A stretch of DNA of 64,000 nt from Myxococcaceae bacterium JPH2 (GCA_016458225.1 JAEMGR010000007.1:62001-126000); one strand, 5' to 3'. Counted from the stretch's first letter, positions 52,006 through 60,541 are shown. Translations and numbers: made by a program. Notes: generated by a model not told the origin, from the letters alone.

Positions 52006-52869
52006 ATGAGGTCGAATGTGGCAAGTCGTGCATTGGTGCTCGGTGGTGGCGGGGTGGCTGGGATCGCATGGGAGATAGGTGTGCTGGCCGGACTGGCCGA
52101 GTCCGGCATCGACGTCACAAGTGCCGACACTGTGATTGGAACGTCAGCGGGTGCGGCGGTCGCCGCGCAGGTCACCAGCGGACTGTCGATGGAGGAGCTG
52201 CTTGCCCGGCAGGTGGAACCGGCGCTGCAGTGTGAAGAGCTGGTGCCGGCGCTGGAGATTCCGGCGCTGTGGGCGGCGATCGGCGCCATCGTGAACGAGT
52301 CGAAGGACATCGACGATGCGCGTCGTCGTTTCGGTGCGCTGGCGCTCTCGGCGGACACGGTGAGCGAGTCCGCTCGGCGCGCGGTCATCGCGGGCCGGCT
52401 GCCCATGCACGAGTGGCCGCAGCGCCGGCTGATGCTGCCGGCGGTGGATGCACAGACTGGTCTGCCCCGAATCTTCACCAACGACTCGGGTGTCGATCTG
52501 GTCGACGCCGTGGCCGCCAGCTGTGCGGTGCCCGGTATGTGGCCGACGACCACCATTGGGGGCGCGCGCTATCTCGACGGCGGTATCCGTTCGAACGAGA
52601 ACGCCGATCTGGCAGCCGGATTCGACCGGGTGCTGGTGCTCAGCGTGATGGCGCTGCCCGGGGCCGCGCAGTGGCGAATCGACCTGGACTCCCAGGTCGC
52701 CGCGCTGCGATCGCACGGCTGTCGAGTCGAGGTGATTCGAGCGGATGGCGCCTCAGTGGCCGCCTTTGGCACCAACCCGCTCGACCCCACCACCCGGACA
52801 CCTTCCGCGCAGGCCGGTCTGGCGCAGGGGCGCGCCGAAGCGGACCGGATCCGTTCGCTCTGGCTGTGA
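52006..52869 (+). CDS. Patatin-like phospholipase
   Basis: 287 residues from MRSNVASRALVLGGGGVAGI. The oxyanion loop is GGGGVAGIAWE, the nucleophile Ser47 lies in VIGTSAGAAVA, and the catalytic Asp191 is in ARYLDGGIRSNENADLA. These are the full patatin dyad and loop, so acyl-ester hydrolysis of lipids is expected. There is no signal peptide. The style of the sequence, for example the short N terminus and LSMEELLARQVEPALQCEEL, reminds me of actinobacterial patatins, which would fit transfer, but this is an impression only. It lies among broken genes in the accessory segment. Confidence 0.88.
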   Translation: MRSNVASRALVLGGGGVAGIAWEIGVLAGLAESGIDVTSADTVIGTSAGAAVAAQVTSGLSMEELLARQVEPALQCEELVPALEIPALWAAIGAIVNESKDIDDARRRFGALALSADTVSESARRAVIAGRLPMHEWPQRRLMLPAVDAQTGLPRIFTNDSGVDLVDAVAASCAVPGMWPTTTIGGARYLDGGIRSNENADLAAGFDRVLVLSVMALPGAAQWRIDLDSQVAALRSHGCRVEVIRADGASVAAFGTNPLDPTTRTPSAQAGLAQGRAEADRIRSLWL

Positions 52870-53213
52870 TTCAAGGCTGTCGCTCCCAGACATGCGGAGA
52901 CTCGCGAATGCGGCTGGAAAGGGTGGGGCGCTGCTGCTCCTGCGCTCCACCGCGAGCGTCCAGTCCGACGGCATGGCGGGGCCGCAGTTCGAGGCCCACT
53001 GCCTGGATGGACTGTCCATCGAGGTGGCCTGGAGCCGGCATGGTGGTGCCGGACGCAGGGCCCGCATGTCGTGGAGCGCGCTGTGTACCCGGCCCTGGAT
53101 CTCGCCAGCAAGGGGGTGGATGTCGCGCTAATGCTCCAGGACTCCATCGAGGACTGCCAACCGTGAGCAGTCCTCAGTGCATCTCAACGGCGTGGACTGG
53201 GGCTGGGCCGTCG
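52870..53213. other. Degenerate region after the patatin gene
   Basis: About 340 bases with no intact gene. At 53053-53166 on the + strand a frame ends with GPHVVERAVYPALDLASKGV and DVALMLQDSIEDCQP before a stop, which reads like the C terminus of a protein. The sequence before it switches frame. I take it as a gene remnant of unknown family. Confidence 0.35.
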
Positions 53214-53432
53214 TTAGTGACAGGGCAAGAAGTAGTCAGTGATCTTGTACGCCGTTACCGTGCCGCCGTGTTGGGGCAGGGCGCTGCACGTATAGCAACT
53301 GGACCAGCCGACCTCCGTCGTGTAGGTCGCGTCGCTTTAGAACGTGGTCTCATATAGATTGACGCACGCCAGCAGAAGGTCGCCCTCTGACGTCTCGACG
53401 TCGGAGCCCTCCGTGGGGCCGCTGTCAGAGAC
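53214..53432 (-). pseudogene. Cysteine-containing exported-protein remnant with an in-frame stop
   Basis: The minus strand reads VSDSGPTEGSDVETSEGDLL, LACVNLYETTF, a TAA codon, then SDATYTTEVGWSSCYTCSAL, PQHGGTVTAYKITDYFLPCH and a stop, all in one frame. Composition is like a small secreted protein with a disulfide-rich end. No start or signal is left. The internal stop (53337-53339) indicates an inactive gene. Confidence 0.5.
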
Positions 53433-53449
53433 AACGCCACCAACGCGCC

Positions 53450-53605
53450 TCCACCAATTCCCCTTTCAAGGACTGGGGCAAGCTCTTCCACAGCAGCGCC
53501 GCGGCCTCCGCCATCGCGGACCGCCTCGTGCACAAGGGACTGCTCGTCCGGATTTCTGGCAAGTTTCGCCGCTCCGACCATGAGCAAGAGCTCGACGCGG
53601 CCTGA
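53450..53605 (+). pseudogene. IstB-like ATPase C-terminal remnant (IS21 family)
   Basis: The frame reads STNSPFKDWGKLFHSSAAAS, AIADRLVHKGLLVRISGKFR, then RSDHEQELDAA and a stop. IstB proteins end with the pattern SNLPFxEWGxxF...A..DRLxHxxxxxxIxGxSxR, which matches position by position. The ATPase Walker motifs and the istA transposase are absent. It is the last 52 codons of an IS21-type transposition helper, so an element once inserted here has been almost completely lost. Confidence 0.7.
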
Positions 53606-53624
53606 TTCATCTCTCTGCAGGACT

Positions 53625-53671
53625 GACGGCCGGCAAGCCTCGAGCTCTCGCAGATCGCTCTGCCGGCCGTC
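53625..53671. repeat. Inverted repeat downstream of the IstB remnant
   Basis: GACGGCCGGCA and TGCCGGCCGTC form an 11-base perfect inverted repeat around 25 bases, starting 20 bases after the IstB stop. It could be a terminator or part of an old element end; no matching outer repeat was found. Confidence 0.5.
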
Positions 53672-54084
53672 CTGCGTCCACCGATCGCGGCTCGCGCGGT
53701 CGAAACGCCGCGCCTTCTCAAGATCGTCTCCAGCTGGCCACGTTGACGAGCGCGGACTCGTGCTCGGTGGGACCGAGCTTCCACTTCCTTCGGGCGATGA
53801 TCTCCGAGGTCTCTCGCACTGGGGCGTCGAGCGGAGCGGCGTGAACTGATCGGTGCAACAGGGACCATGCTGGGGCTAGAACGTTCTGTGGCGGACATTG
53901 GTAGGCCCGCCGGGCAATGGCTTGTGATTGGTCTATCACGATGGGGACCGGTGCTTCCGGCTTGGCGCTCACCGGTTTCGGCCTCCAGAAAGTCTCGAAT
54001 TCGTGTTAAGTGGTGATTTGCTTGAGTGGCGACTTGCTCTCTGGTAGCTGCGGCAGCGCAACCTTCATCCTGGTAGGAGTCGCG
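53672..54084. other. Region upstream of the protease gene
   Basis: About 410 bases with no supported gene. The composition falls sharply near 53,980 (GTGTTAAGTGGTGATTTGC), a likely promoter zone for the low-GC protease. An 84-codon minus-strand frame (ending ESALVNVASWRRS) covers much of it but has no family resemblance. Confidence 0.35.
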
Positions 54085-55941
54085 ATGCGGCTTATGAGAA
54101 TCGGTGTTGGCTTAGTTTTGATGATGCTCTCTGTCGCGGGAACAAGCGCCGCACAACCGAGCAAGGGAGACTTGCCTCAAGGCACATCGAGCCCCTTGAT
54201 CAGGTCGAATAACCGAGTCCCGGGGCAGTACATCATTGTCCTCAAAGATCCGCAGCCTGGCATTGCTGCGCAGGAGACGTCTGCAGTCGCCACTAACCTA
54301 GCCTCTCGATTCGGTGGCCGCGTGACGTTTACGTATGAGCATGCTCTGCGAGGTTTTGCCGCTCAGATGTCGGATGCTCAGGCACGGGCCATGGCGAGCG
54401 ACGCCGCAGTACAATATGTCGAGGAAGATTCGTACGTAAGGGCGGATGAATTGGCTTCGCAATCATCCCCTCCGTACGGCCTGGATCGCATCGATCAACG
54501 CGACTTGCCACTGGATGGCTACTATCGATACATGACTGGGTCGACCGTTAATGCCTATATTGTCGACACAGGTGTCAGGACGACGCATGTGGATTTTGAA
54601 GGGCGCGCCACGGCGGACTTTACCGTGATTGATGACGGCTACGGGGCCGGTGATTGTAATGGACATGGGACTCATGTTGCGGCGACGGTTGGGGGCGAAA
54701 CGTATGGTGTTGCCAAGGACGTTCTGATTCATTCGGTTCGTGTCCTTGATTGTTCGGGTGTGGGCACCGTCGCAGGCGTTGTTGCTGGTGTGGACTGGGT
54801 GACAACTCATTTTGTCGCTCCGGCTGTGGCAAACGTAAGCATTGGTGGAGTGACGTCTCAAGCGATCGATGATGCAGTCCGGCGGTCGGTTGGGGCGGGG
54901 GTTGTGTACGTGGTTTCTGCGGGGAATGATGGCGTCGATGCCTGCCAGGGGTCGCCCGCTCGAGTCGCTGAGGCAATCACGGTTGGTGCAGTCGATCGCG
55001 CTGATGTGCGCCCCTCGTTCTCAAATTGGGGCGGGTGTGTGGATTTGTTTGCTCCGGGGGTCGATATCCTGTCGGCTTCGAATTCCGATGATCAGGCATC
55101 GCGAGTGTTGAGCGGAACGTCAATGGCTGCACCTCATGTTACAGGGGCGGTAGCTCGCTATCTGGCAATGGACCGAGGGGCTACTCCGGCTAAGGCTGCT
55201 ACAGCGCTGCTAGCCAACTCTACTCAGGCCCGGGTCCTGAATGCTGGGTGGGGGACTCCTAATCGCTTGGTGTATGTTGGCTTCACAGGAGGAATGCTGA
55301 ACAATGGGAGCCCCATGCTCGTCGGGAATGAGTCACTAAATCCGTCGGTAGGGGAAGTGCAGTTTTTCTACTTCGACGTTCCGGCCGGATACGCTCGACT
55401 TGATTTCTTCATGAGCGGTGGGTCGGGTGATGCGAATATGTATGTCCGAAATGGGGATTTCCCATCGCGTGATGTTTATGCGTGTCGACCGTTCGTTGGG
55501 GGGAGTACTGAGTCGTGCACGTTTTCGAACCCTGCTGCTGGACGTTGGTATGTGATGATTGATGGATACAGCCGCTTTGCTGGAGTCTATCTCGGTGCGG
55601 TGTATAGCAACCCGCTGCAGAATGGGGTCCCCGTAGTTGGAATTGGTTCGACCTTTTTCCCGCGATTTTATACGCTGAATGTGCCGGCAGGAAAATCTGG
55701 GGTTCGATTTGATACGTCGGAGGGGAGTGGCAGTGCTGATGTGTATGCCAAAATAGGGGGCATGACGATGCCTGGAGCCGACTGCGTATCGGCCGTGAAG
55801 GGGACTGTCGAGAGTTGCTTGATTCATAATCCTCTCCCTGGGACGGCGTTTGTTGAGGTTTCGCCGGCGTTCTGGAGGCACGGTTTTTGGTCAGGGGGAT
55901 TTAGCTATAGCAACGTGACGCTCGTAGGGACGTATTATTGA
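54085..55941 (+). CDS. Secreted subtilisin-like serine protease (S8) with two C-terminal PPC-like domains
   Basis: 618 residues. The signal peptide is MRLMRIGVGLVLMMLSVAGT, the I9 propeptide inhibitor covers about 48-118 (PGQYIIVLKD, VQYVEEDSYV), and the catalytic triad is Asp161 (AYIVDTGV), His194 (NGHGTHVAATVGG) and Ser346 (SGTSMAAPHVTG), with Asn250 as oxyanion residue. Two beta-sandwich PPC-like domains follow (VQFFYFDVPAGYARLDFFMS and RFYTLNVPAGKSGVRFDTS). It should be secreted and self-processed. AGGAG lies five bases before the ATG. GC content is clearly lower (about 55 % in sampled lines) than the roughly 70 % around it, indicating recent acquisition. Confidence 0.95.
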   Translation: MRLMRIGVGLVLMMLSVAGTSAAQPSKGDLPQGTSSPLIRSNNRVPGQYIIVLKDPQPGIAAQETSAVATNLASRFGGRVTFTYEHALRGFAAQMSDAQARAMASDAAVQYVEEDSYVRADELASQSSPPYGLDRIDQRDLPLDGYYRYMTGSTVNAYIVDTGVRTTHVDFEGRATADFTVIDDGYGAGDCNGHGTHVAATVGGETYGVAKDVLIHSVRVLDCSGVGTVAGVVAGVDWVTTHFVAPAVANVSIGGVTSQAIDDAVRRSVGAGVVYVVSAGNDGVDACQGSPARVAEAITVGAVDRADVRPSFSNWGGCVDLFAPGVDILSASNSDDQASRVLSGTSMAAPHVTGAVARYLAMDRGATPAKAATALLANSTQARVLNAGWGTPNRLVYVGFTGGMLNNGSPMLVGNESLNPSVGEVQFFYFDVPAGYARLDFFMSGGSGDANMYVRNGDFPSRDVYACRPFVGGSTESCTFSNPAAGRWYVMIDGYSRFAGVYLGAVYSNPLQNGVPVVGIGSTFFPRFYTLNVPAGKSGVRFDTSEGSGSADVYAKIGGMTMPGADCVSAVKGTVESCLIHNPLPGTAFVEVSPAFWRHGFWSGGFSYSNVTLVGTYY

Positions 55942-55943
55942 TT

Positions 55944-56487
55944 TCATCCGGCGGCATGGACGAGCTCAATATTTCCGACCTGCACCTTGGAGCGAGAGCC
56001 CCAGTCCCACAGTAGACAGATAAAGGAAGATGCGGAGCCCGTTCTCCGCGTCTTCCGAGTTGAGGTTAGACCACTGAAGTTAAGGCCAGTGTCTGGATCC
56101 GCTCTCCATGCGGCCCAGGAGTTGTTTAGGTCTTCCATCCAGACGCCCAGGCTGACAGCTCGGGCCTCCTGTTGGATGTCACGACCGCGCGCCAGGACTC
56201 CACCGAGGACCACCACCGGCGGCTGTCCTCAGCGCTGTGCAACGGTGTCGGAGCACAGGGGCAGCGAGGTGATCCAGCACGTTGCTGAGTCAGTGCTCGA
56301 CGCGCCTCGCCCTCAATGTGAACTGGATCAGGAACTGCGCTCCAACCGCGCCGAGCCCGTCGCCGAGAATGGTGCCAAGTCCGTCTTCGGTGACGGCGGT
56401 CACCCGCCAGCCCGAAGGGAACACGGACACCACCATGGCGCCAGGGGTGGAGACGACCTTCAAGAAGCGCGGGTCTTCGATCCACAC
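55944..56487 (-). pseudogene. Broken hypothetical gene (two frames)
   Basis: The 5' part (56290-56487) reads MWIEDPRFLKVVSTPGAMVV, SVFPSGWRVTAVTEDGLGTI and LGDGLGAVGAQF. The 3' part, one frame off, reads ARGRDIQQEARAVSLGVWME, DLNNSWAAWRADPDTGLNFS and GSRSKVQVGNIELVHAAG. Each part looks like real protein, but stops and a frame change separate them. I think it is a conserved myxobacterial lipoprotein-like gene, inactivated and 5'-truncated, but I cannot name it. It abuts the protease stop (convergent). Confidence 0.5.
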
Positions 56488-56544
56488 GAGCGCGGAGAAG
56501 CGCGAGATTGGAAGGCCGCGCAGGGGCGCTCGAGGTGCCGAAAA

Positions 56545-57324
56545 CTAGCGACTGGGGAGGCTTGGGCCACGCTGGGCTGGAAGAGTGGACGAGATGAGCG
56601 CCCCGAGGTACCGAAGAAGGACGTGGTGTTCCTCTCGCGCGAGCAGGTGGCAGCGATTCTGGACGCGACGGGCCCTCACCGCTTCCTCATCCTCCTGGCG
56701 GTCCTGACGGGCGCGCGGCGCGGAGAGCTCGGTGGGCTGCGCTGGTCGGACTTCAAGTTCGACGAGGGCCAGTGCGGCGTGGTGCACTTCCAGCGCAGTT
56801 GGGGGCGGAGCACGACGAAGGGCGGGAAGGAGCGGAAGGTGCCGCTCCACCCGGCGCTGCTGCCGGAGTTGCAGGTGGCCTGGCAGGCGGCCACGTCCGA
56901 GTTGGTGTTTCCGGCCCCTCGGCGCGGTGGGATGCGGAGCGAGGCATGGCATGTCGCCAAGCTGCTGCGAAACATTGCCAAGCGCGCCCATGTCTCACTG
57001 CCGTCTGGCATTACGTTCCACACGTTGCGCAAGCCGTTCGTCACGCACCTGATTCGCGACACCGGCGGCGACATCACCACGGCCCAGCAGTTGGCGGGGC
57101 ACTCCACACCGACCGTCACGATGACGTACTACGTTGGGCGCGACGCTGCCCACCATGCGAGTCAGATTGCGGACCTGCAGGTGGCCTCGGCCTCTGCAAC
57201 TGGTCACACCCCCGTCACACGGAAGAGGAGACCCATGGTTGCCACGACACCCACATCAGTGAAAGCCGATGGTTACGCGTCAGAATTGCCTCGGCGCATG
57301 CCGAGCGACTTCATCTTCTTGTAG
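56545..57324 (+). CDS. Tyrosine recombinase/integrase, N-terminally truncated
   Basis: The catalytic domain is complete: Arg in LTGARRGELGGLRWSDF, Lys in TKGGKERKVPLHPALL, His-x-x-Arg in ITFHTLRKPFVTHLIRD, then the His in LAGHSTPTVTMTYYVG with the Tyr nucleophile at its end. The N-terminal SAM-like core-binding domain is missing: upstream the open frame runs antisense to a broken gene and is not integrase-like. The frame's 3' end overlaps the NtrC-family gene by 52 bases on the other strand. It marks the right end of the accessory segment and is probably non-functional. Confidence 0.72.
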   Translation, partial: LATGEAWATLGWKSGRDERPEVPKKDVVFLSREQVAAILDATGPHRFLILLAVLTGARRGELGGLRWSDFKFDEGQCGVVHFQRSWGRSTTKGGKERKVPLHPALLPELQVAWQAATSELVFPAPRRGGMRSEAWHVAKLLRNIAKRAHVSLPSGITFHTLRKPFVTHLIRDTGGDITTAQQLAGHSTPTVTMTYYVGRDAAHHASQIADLQVASASATGHTPVTRKRRPMVATTPTSVKADGYASELPRRMPSDFIFL

Positions 57325-58754
57325 AAGTGCCCGCGTTCCAGGTCGAGGATCCGCGCGGCCTCGGTGACGTTGTCGTGCGTATGCGCGAGCACGTGCTGGA
57401 TGATCTCCCGCTCCGCGTCGTCCACCTGCTCCCGGAACGTGCGGTCCGCTCGCGGCCGGAAGCCCGTCACGGGCGCGGCGGCGGGTGCCACGGTGCTCGG
57501 CGCCACGGCGGCAGGCACGGCTGTCGGCACTGTCGCTACCGGCTCGGGGCTCGGCTCATGGGCAACAGCTCCGGGCGCGGCGAGCGTGCCCTTGCCTCGT
57601 GGCAGCAGCTCCAGCGCGTCCGTCCGGCTGACGACCGGGCCCTCGCAGAGGATGGCCAGTCGCTCCACCAGGTTGCGCAGCTCGCGCACGTTGCCGGGGT
57701 AGTCGTACGCGCTCATCACCGCGAGCGCGTCCGGCGACAGCGTCAGCGCTCGGCGTCCGTTCTTCGCGCATGCCTCGCGCAGGAACGTGTCCATGAGGTC
57801 CGGCAGATCCTCGCGCCGCTCACGCAGCGGCGGCGAGTGAATCTGCACCACGTTGATGCGGTAGTAGAGGTCCTCGCGGAACCGCCCGGCGGCGATCTCC
57901 TGCTCCAGGTTCTTGTTGGTCGCCGCGATGACTCGGACATCGACCTTGAGCGTCTCCGCGCCGCCCACGCGCTCCAGCTCCCCCTCCTGCAACACGCGCA
58001 GCAGCTTGGACTGCATCGCCGCAGGCATGTCCCCGATTTCATCCAGGAAGAGGGTGCCGTCGTGGGCCAGCTCGAACTTGCCCCGCCGCACGCTCACCGC
58101 TCCGGTGAACGCGCCCTTCTCGTGGCCGAACAGCTCGCTCTCGATGAGGTCGTGCGGCACGGCCGCGCAGTTGAGCTTCACGAACGGGCCGCTCTTGCGC
58201 CGCGAGTTCTGATGCAGCGCTCGGGCGACTAGCTCCTTGCCCGTGCCGTTCTCGCCGGTAATCAGCACGCGCCCCTCGCTGGGGGCCGTCCGCTGGATGA
58301 GCGAGAAGATGCGCTGCATCGCGCGCCCGTTGCCCACCATGTCGTAGCGGCCGAGCTGCGCCTTCAGCTCCTGCAGCTCCTCGATGACCGCCTGGTGTTT
58401 CAGTGCGTTGCGCAGCGCCACCAGCAGCCTGTCCCGCGCGATGGGCTTCTCGAGGAAGTCGCGCGCGCCGAGCTGGGTGGCCTTCACCGCGGTGTCGATG
58501 GTGCCGTGGCCCGACATCATGATGACGGGCAGGTCCGGCTTCAGCTCCGTGAGCCGCGCCAGCACCGTGAGGCCGTCCATGTCCGGCATCTTCACGTCCA
58601 TCAGCACGGCGTCCACGGGACGGGCACTCACCACGTCCAGTGCGACCTGCCCGCTGCTCGCCAGCTCCGTGCGATAGCCGGCGAGCTGGAGCGACTGGCT
58701 CAGGGTGAGGAGGATGTTCTTCTCGTCATCGACGATGAGGACGGCGGGAGCCAT
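57273..58754 (-). CDS. NtrC-family sigma-54-dependent response regulator
   Basis: 493 residues from MAPAVLIVDDEKNILLTLSQ. The REC domain has Asp53 in VLMDVKMPDMDG. The AAA+ domain has GENGTGKELVARALHQ (Walker A), the sigma-54 contact loop HEKGAFTGA, GTLFLDEIGDMP (Walker B) and YPGNVRELRNLVERLAIL. A long Ala/Pro/Val linker leads to a Fis-type HTH (ITEAARILDLERGHFYKKM in slightly different letters, NVTEAARILDLERGHFYKK). It activates sigma-54 promoters when phosphorylated. No kinase is adjacent. It diverges from the Pal-like gene. Confidence 0.95.
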   Translation of the reverse strand: MAPAVLIVDDEKNILLTLSQSLQLAGYRTELASSGQVALDVVSARPVDAVLMDVKMPDMDGLTVLARLTELKPDLPVIMMSGHGTIDTAVKATQLGARDFLEKPIARDRLLVALRNALKHQAVIEELQELKAQLGRYDMVGNGRAMQRIFSLIQRTAPSEGRVLITGENGTGKELVARALHQNSRRKSGPFVKLNCAAVPHDLIESELFGHEKGAFTGAVSVRRGKFELAHDGTLFLDEIGDMPAAMQSKLLRVLQEGELERVGGAETLKVDVRVIAATNKNLEQEIAAGRFREDLYYRINVVQIHSPPLRERREDLPDLMDTFLREACAKNGRRALTLSPDALAVMSAYDYPGNVRELRNLVERLAILCEGPVVSRTDALELLPRGKGTLAAPGAVAHEPSPEPVATVPTAVPAAVAPSTVAPAAAPVTGFRPRADRTFREQVDDAEREIIQHVLAHTHDNVTEAARILDLERGHFYKKMKSLGMRRGNSDA

Positions 58755-58941
58755 GGTTGGGCCAAAGGACACAGTCTCACGGAAATAATCGGTGCATCAA
58801 GCGCTTCGGGACCAGGCGAGCATTCGGAACGGGACAAATGCTTTGACTCATCGGGCCATGTGAGACTAGACGCGACGACTCGTACCGCGTCCCGCGCGGA
58901 CAAACTTTAGCGAGACAGAGATTCAGATGTTGGGAGGAACG

Positions 58942-59694
58942 ATGCGTCGCATTTCGCTCTGGGCCGGCTTGGCCCTCGCCGTGGGTGTTCTCACCGGGTG
59001 CCCCCCCACCTATCCGAAGTGCAACACCGACGAGAACTGCAAGGAGAAGGGCGAGGTTTGCGTCCAGGGAAGCTGCCAGGAGTGCGCGACCGACGCGAAC
59101 TGCAAGGAGGGCTTCACCTGCCAGGGCAACAAGTGCGCCCCGAAGCCGCCTGAGTGCACGACGGACACCCAGTGTGGTGGCGGTCGCATCTGCGAGGCCG
59201 GCAAGTGCGCCGAGGCCCAGTGCAAGGATGATACGCAGTGCACCGGCGGCGCGACGTGCCAGGGCGGCCGTTGCCAGGCCCCGAAGGACACCTGCTCGGC
59301 CAGCTCCGACTGCGGTGAGGGCCAGGAGTGCAAGGCCGGCAAGTGCGTGACGGCGGACGCCTCCAGCAAGTGCGACTGGTCCCCGGTTCGCTTCGGCTTC
59401 AACGAGTCGAGCATCTCCGGTGACGCCCAGCAGCGCCTGAGCGCCCTGGCCGCCTGCATCAAGGCGGCCCCGGCGAAGATCACCCTCGGCGGCCACGCCG
59501 ATGAGCGCGGCACGGAGGAGTACAACCTCCAGCTGTCCAACCGCCGCGCCGCGGCCGTGAAGCGCTACCTGGTGGACCTGGGCGTGCCGGCCAAGCAGCT
59601 GTCGACGGTGGGCTACGGCGAGACCCGTCCGGCCACCAACGCCTCGTCCGAAGAGGCCTGGGCCGAGAACCGCCGCGTGGAGTTCCAGCGCTAG
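58942..59694 (+). CDS. Pal/OmpA-type lipoprotein with cysteine-rich repeats
   Basis: 250 residues from MRRISLWAGLALAVGVLTGC with lipobox LTGC. An ATG five codons earlier is possible, but GGGAGG favours this one. Residues 25-145 hold five copies of a cysteine module of the form C-T-D-x-x-C-x-x-G-x-x-C-x-x-G-x-C, as in CATDANCKEGFTCQGNKC. The C terminus is an OmpA/Pal domain with FGFNESSISGDAQQRL, GGHADERGTEEYNLQLSNRR and AENRRVEFQR. Pal proteins tether the outer membrane to peptidoglycan; the disulfide-rich spacer is an unusual addition. Confidence 0.92.
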   Translation: MRRISLWAGLALAVGVLTGCPPTYPKCNTDENCKEKGEVCVQGSCQECATDANCKEGFTCQGNKCAPKPPECTTDTQCGGGRICEAGKCAEAQCKDDTQCTGGATCQGGRCQAPKDTCSASSDCGEGQECKAGKCVTADASSKCDWSPVRFGFNESSISGDAQQRLSALAACIKAAPAKITLGGHADERGTEEYNLQLSNRRAAAVKRYLVDLGVPAKQLSTVGYGETRPATNASSEEAWAENRRVEFQR

Positions 59695-59717
59695 TTCTGA
59701 GGTAGGCTGCGCGCTCC

Positions 59718-60152
59718 ATGGCCTTGCCTGAGCCGGATTCGCGTCAGTCCTACCTCGTCTTCGCCTGCGGTAGCAGTTGGTACGCGGTACCCGCGGAGAG
59801 CGCGGCGGAGGTCGTCACCTTCCCAGAGCTCACGCGGGTGCCGGGTGCCCCCGCCCATTTGTTGGGCGTGTTCGCGCACCGGAGTGAGGTCATCCCGGTC
59901 GTGGACATGAGCCTGCTGGTGGGCGGCGTTTCCGCGGGTTCCCGGCGCGCCGTGCTCGTGCGTTTGTCGCGCGGCACGCTCGCGCTGACCGCCAGCACCG
60001 TGGCCGGCGTGTCCTCCGTGGCAGGCGTCCTGGAGCCCTTGGGGCCCAGCGGCGTGCATGTCCACCTGCGAGGTCCCGGCAAGAGCGGCGCTCGCGACGT
60101 CGCCGTCATCGACATCGAGGGGCTTTTCGATCACCTCAGCCAGGGCGGCTAG
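59718..60152 (+). CDS. cheW: CheW-like chemotaxis coupling protein
   Basis: 144 residues. YLVFACGSSWYAVPAESAAE, LTRVPGAPAHLLGVFAHRSE, VIPVVDMSLLVGG and VAVIDIEGLFDHLSQG are CheW motifs. It should bridge methyl-accepting proteins to a CheA kinase. It begins a + strand operon (next gene two bases on). No cheA is in the window and it may lie to the right. Confidence 0.92.
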   Translation: MALPEPDSRQSYLVFACGSSWYAVPAESAAEVVTFPELTRVPGAPAHLLGVFAHRSEVIPVVDMSLLVGGVSAGSRRAVLVRLSRGTLALTASTVAGVSSVAGVLEPLGPSGVHVHLRGPGKSGARDVAVIDIEGLFDHLSQGG

Positions 60153-60154
60153 CC

Positions 60155-60541
60155 ATGAGGCCGGCCAGCCGGGTCGAGGGGACGCTCCTGTGTCGCGCGG
60201 GTGCGCATCGCATTGCCTTCGCTGCGCACGAGGTGGCCTTCATCGCCTCGGCGGAGCGTGAGGCCACGTCGCGCGTCTGGAGTGCTCGGCGGGCCTTTCA
60301 TGAGGCCGCATCCGCGTCGCTGGGCCGCGTGCTCGTCGCGCCATCGGGCGAGTCGGTGGGCGTGGATGCGCTGGAGCTCGACGCGGAGACGCATTCCGTG
60401 CTGCCACCTCCTCCCGTGGCGGAGGCGCTGTCCGGCGGGAGCCTGCGAGGCTTCATCATGGTGCGCGGCTCGCTGTGGCCGCTGCTGGGGTTGGCGGACT
60501 TCGAGCACTTCCTGCGCAGCCTGGATGCGGAGGCGACATGA
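60155..60541 (+). CDS. Diverged CheW-like protein
   Basis: 128 residues. GTLLCRAGAHRIAFAAHEVA, LRGFIMVRGSLWPLLGLADF and EHFLRSLDAEA retain the outline of the CheW fold, but the central RG-x-P-VDL region is weak. It may be a second coupling protein with a different partner, like FrzB beside FrzA in Myxococcus (comparison by analogy). It is two bases after the cheW gene and overlaps the next gene by four (ATGA). Confidence 0.75.
   Translation: MRPASRVEGTLLCRAGAHRIAFAAHEVAFIASAEREATSRVWSARRAFHEAASASLGRVLVAPSGESVGVDALELDAETHSVLPPPPVAEALSGGSLRGFIMVRGSLWPLLGLADFEHFLRSLDAEAT

Noticed and set aside
53718-53972. An 84-codon minus-strand frame upstream of the protease
   Set aside because: Part reads protein-like, but no family, start signal or neighbour supports it.
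55942-57330. A tRNA gene as the integrase attachment site
   Set aside because: No cloverleaf or CCA-end pattern could be seen near the integrase.
58755-58941. A sigma-54 promoter between the NtrC-family gene and the Pal-like gene
   Set aside because: No TGGCAC-N5-TTGC-like pair was found in either direction.
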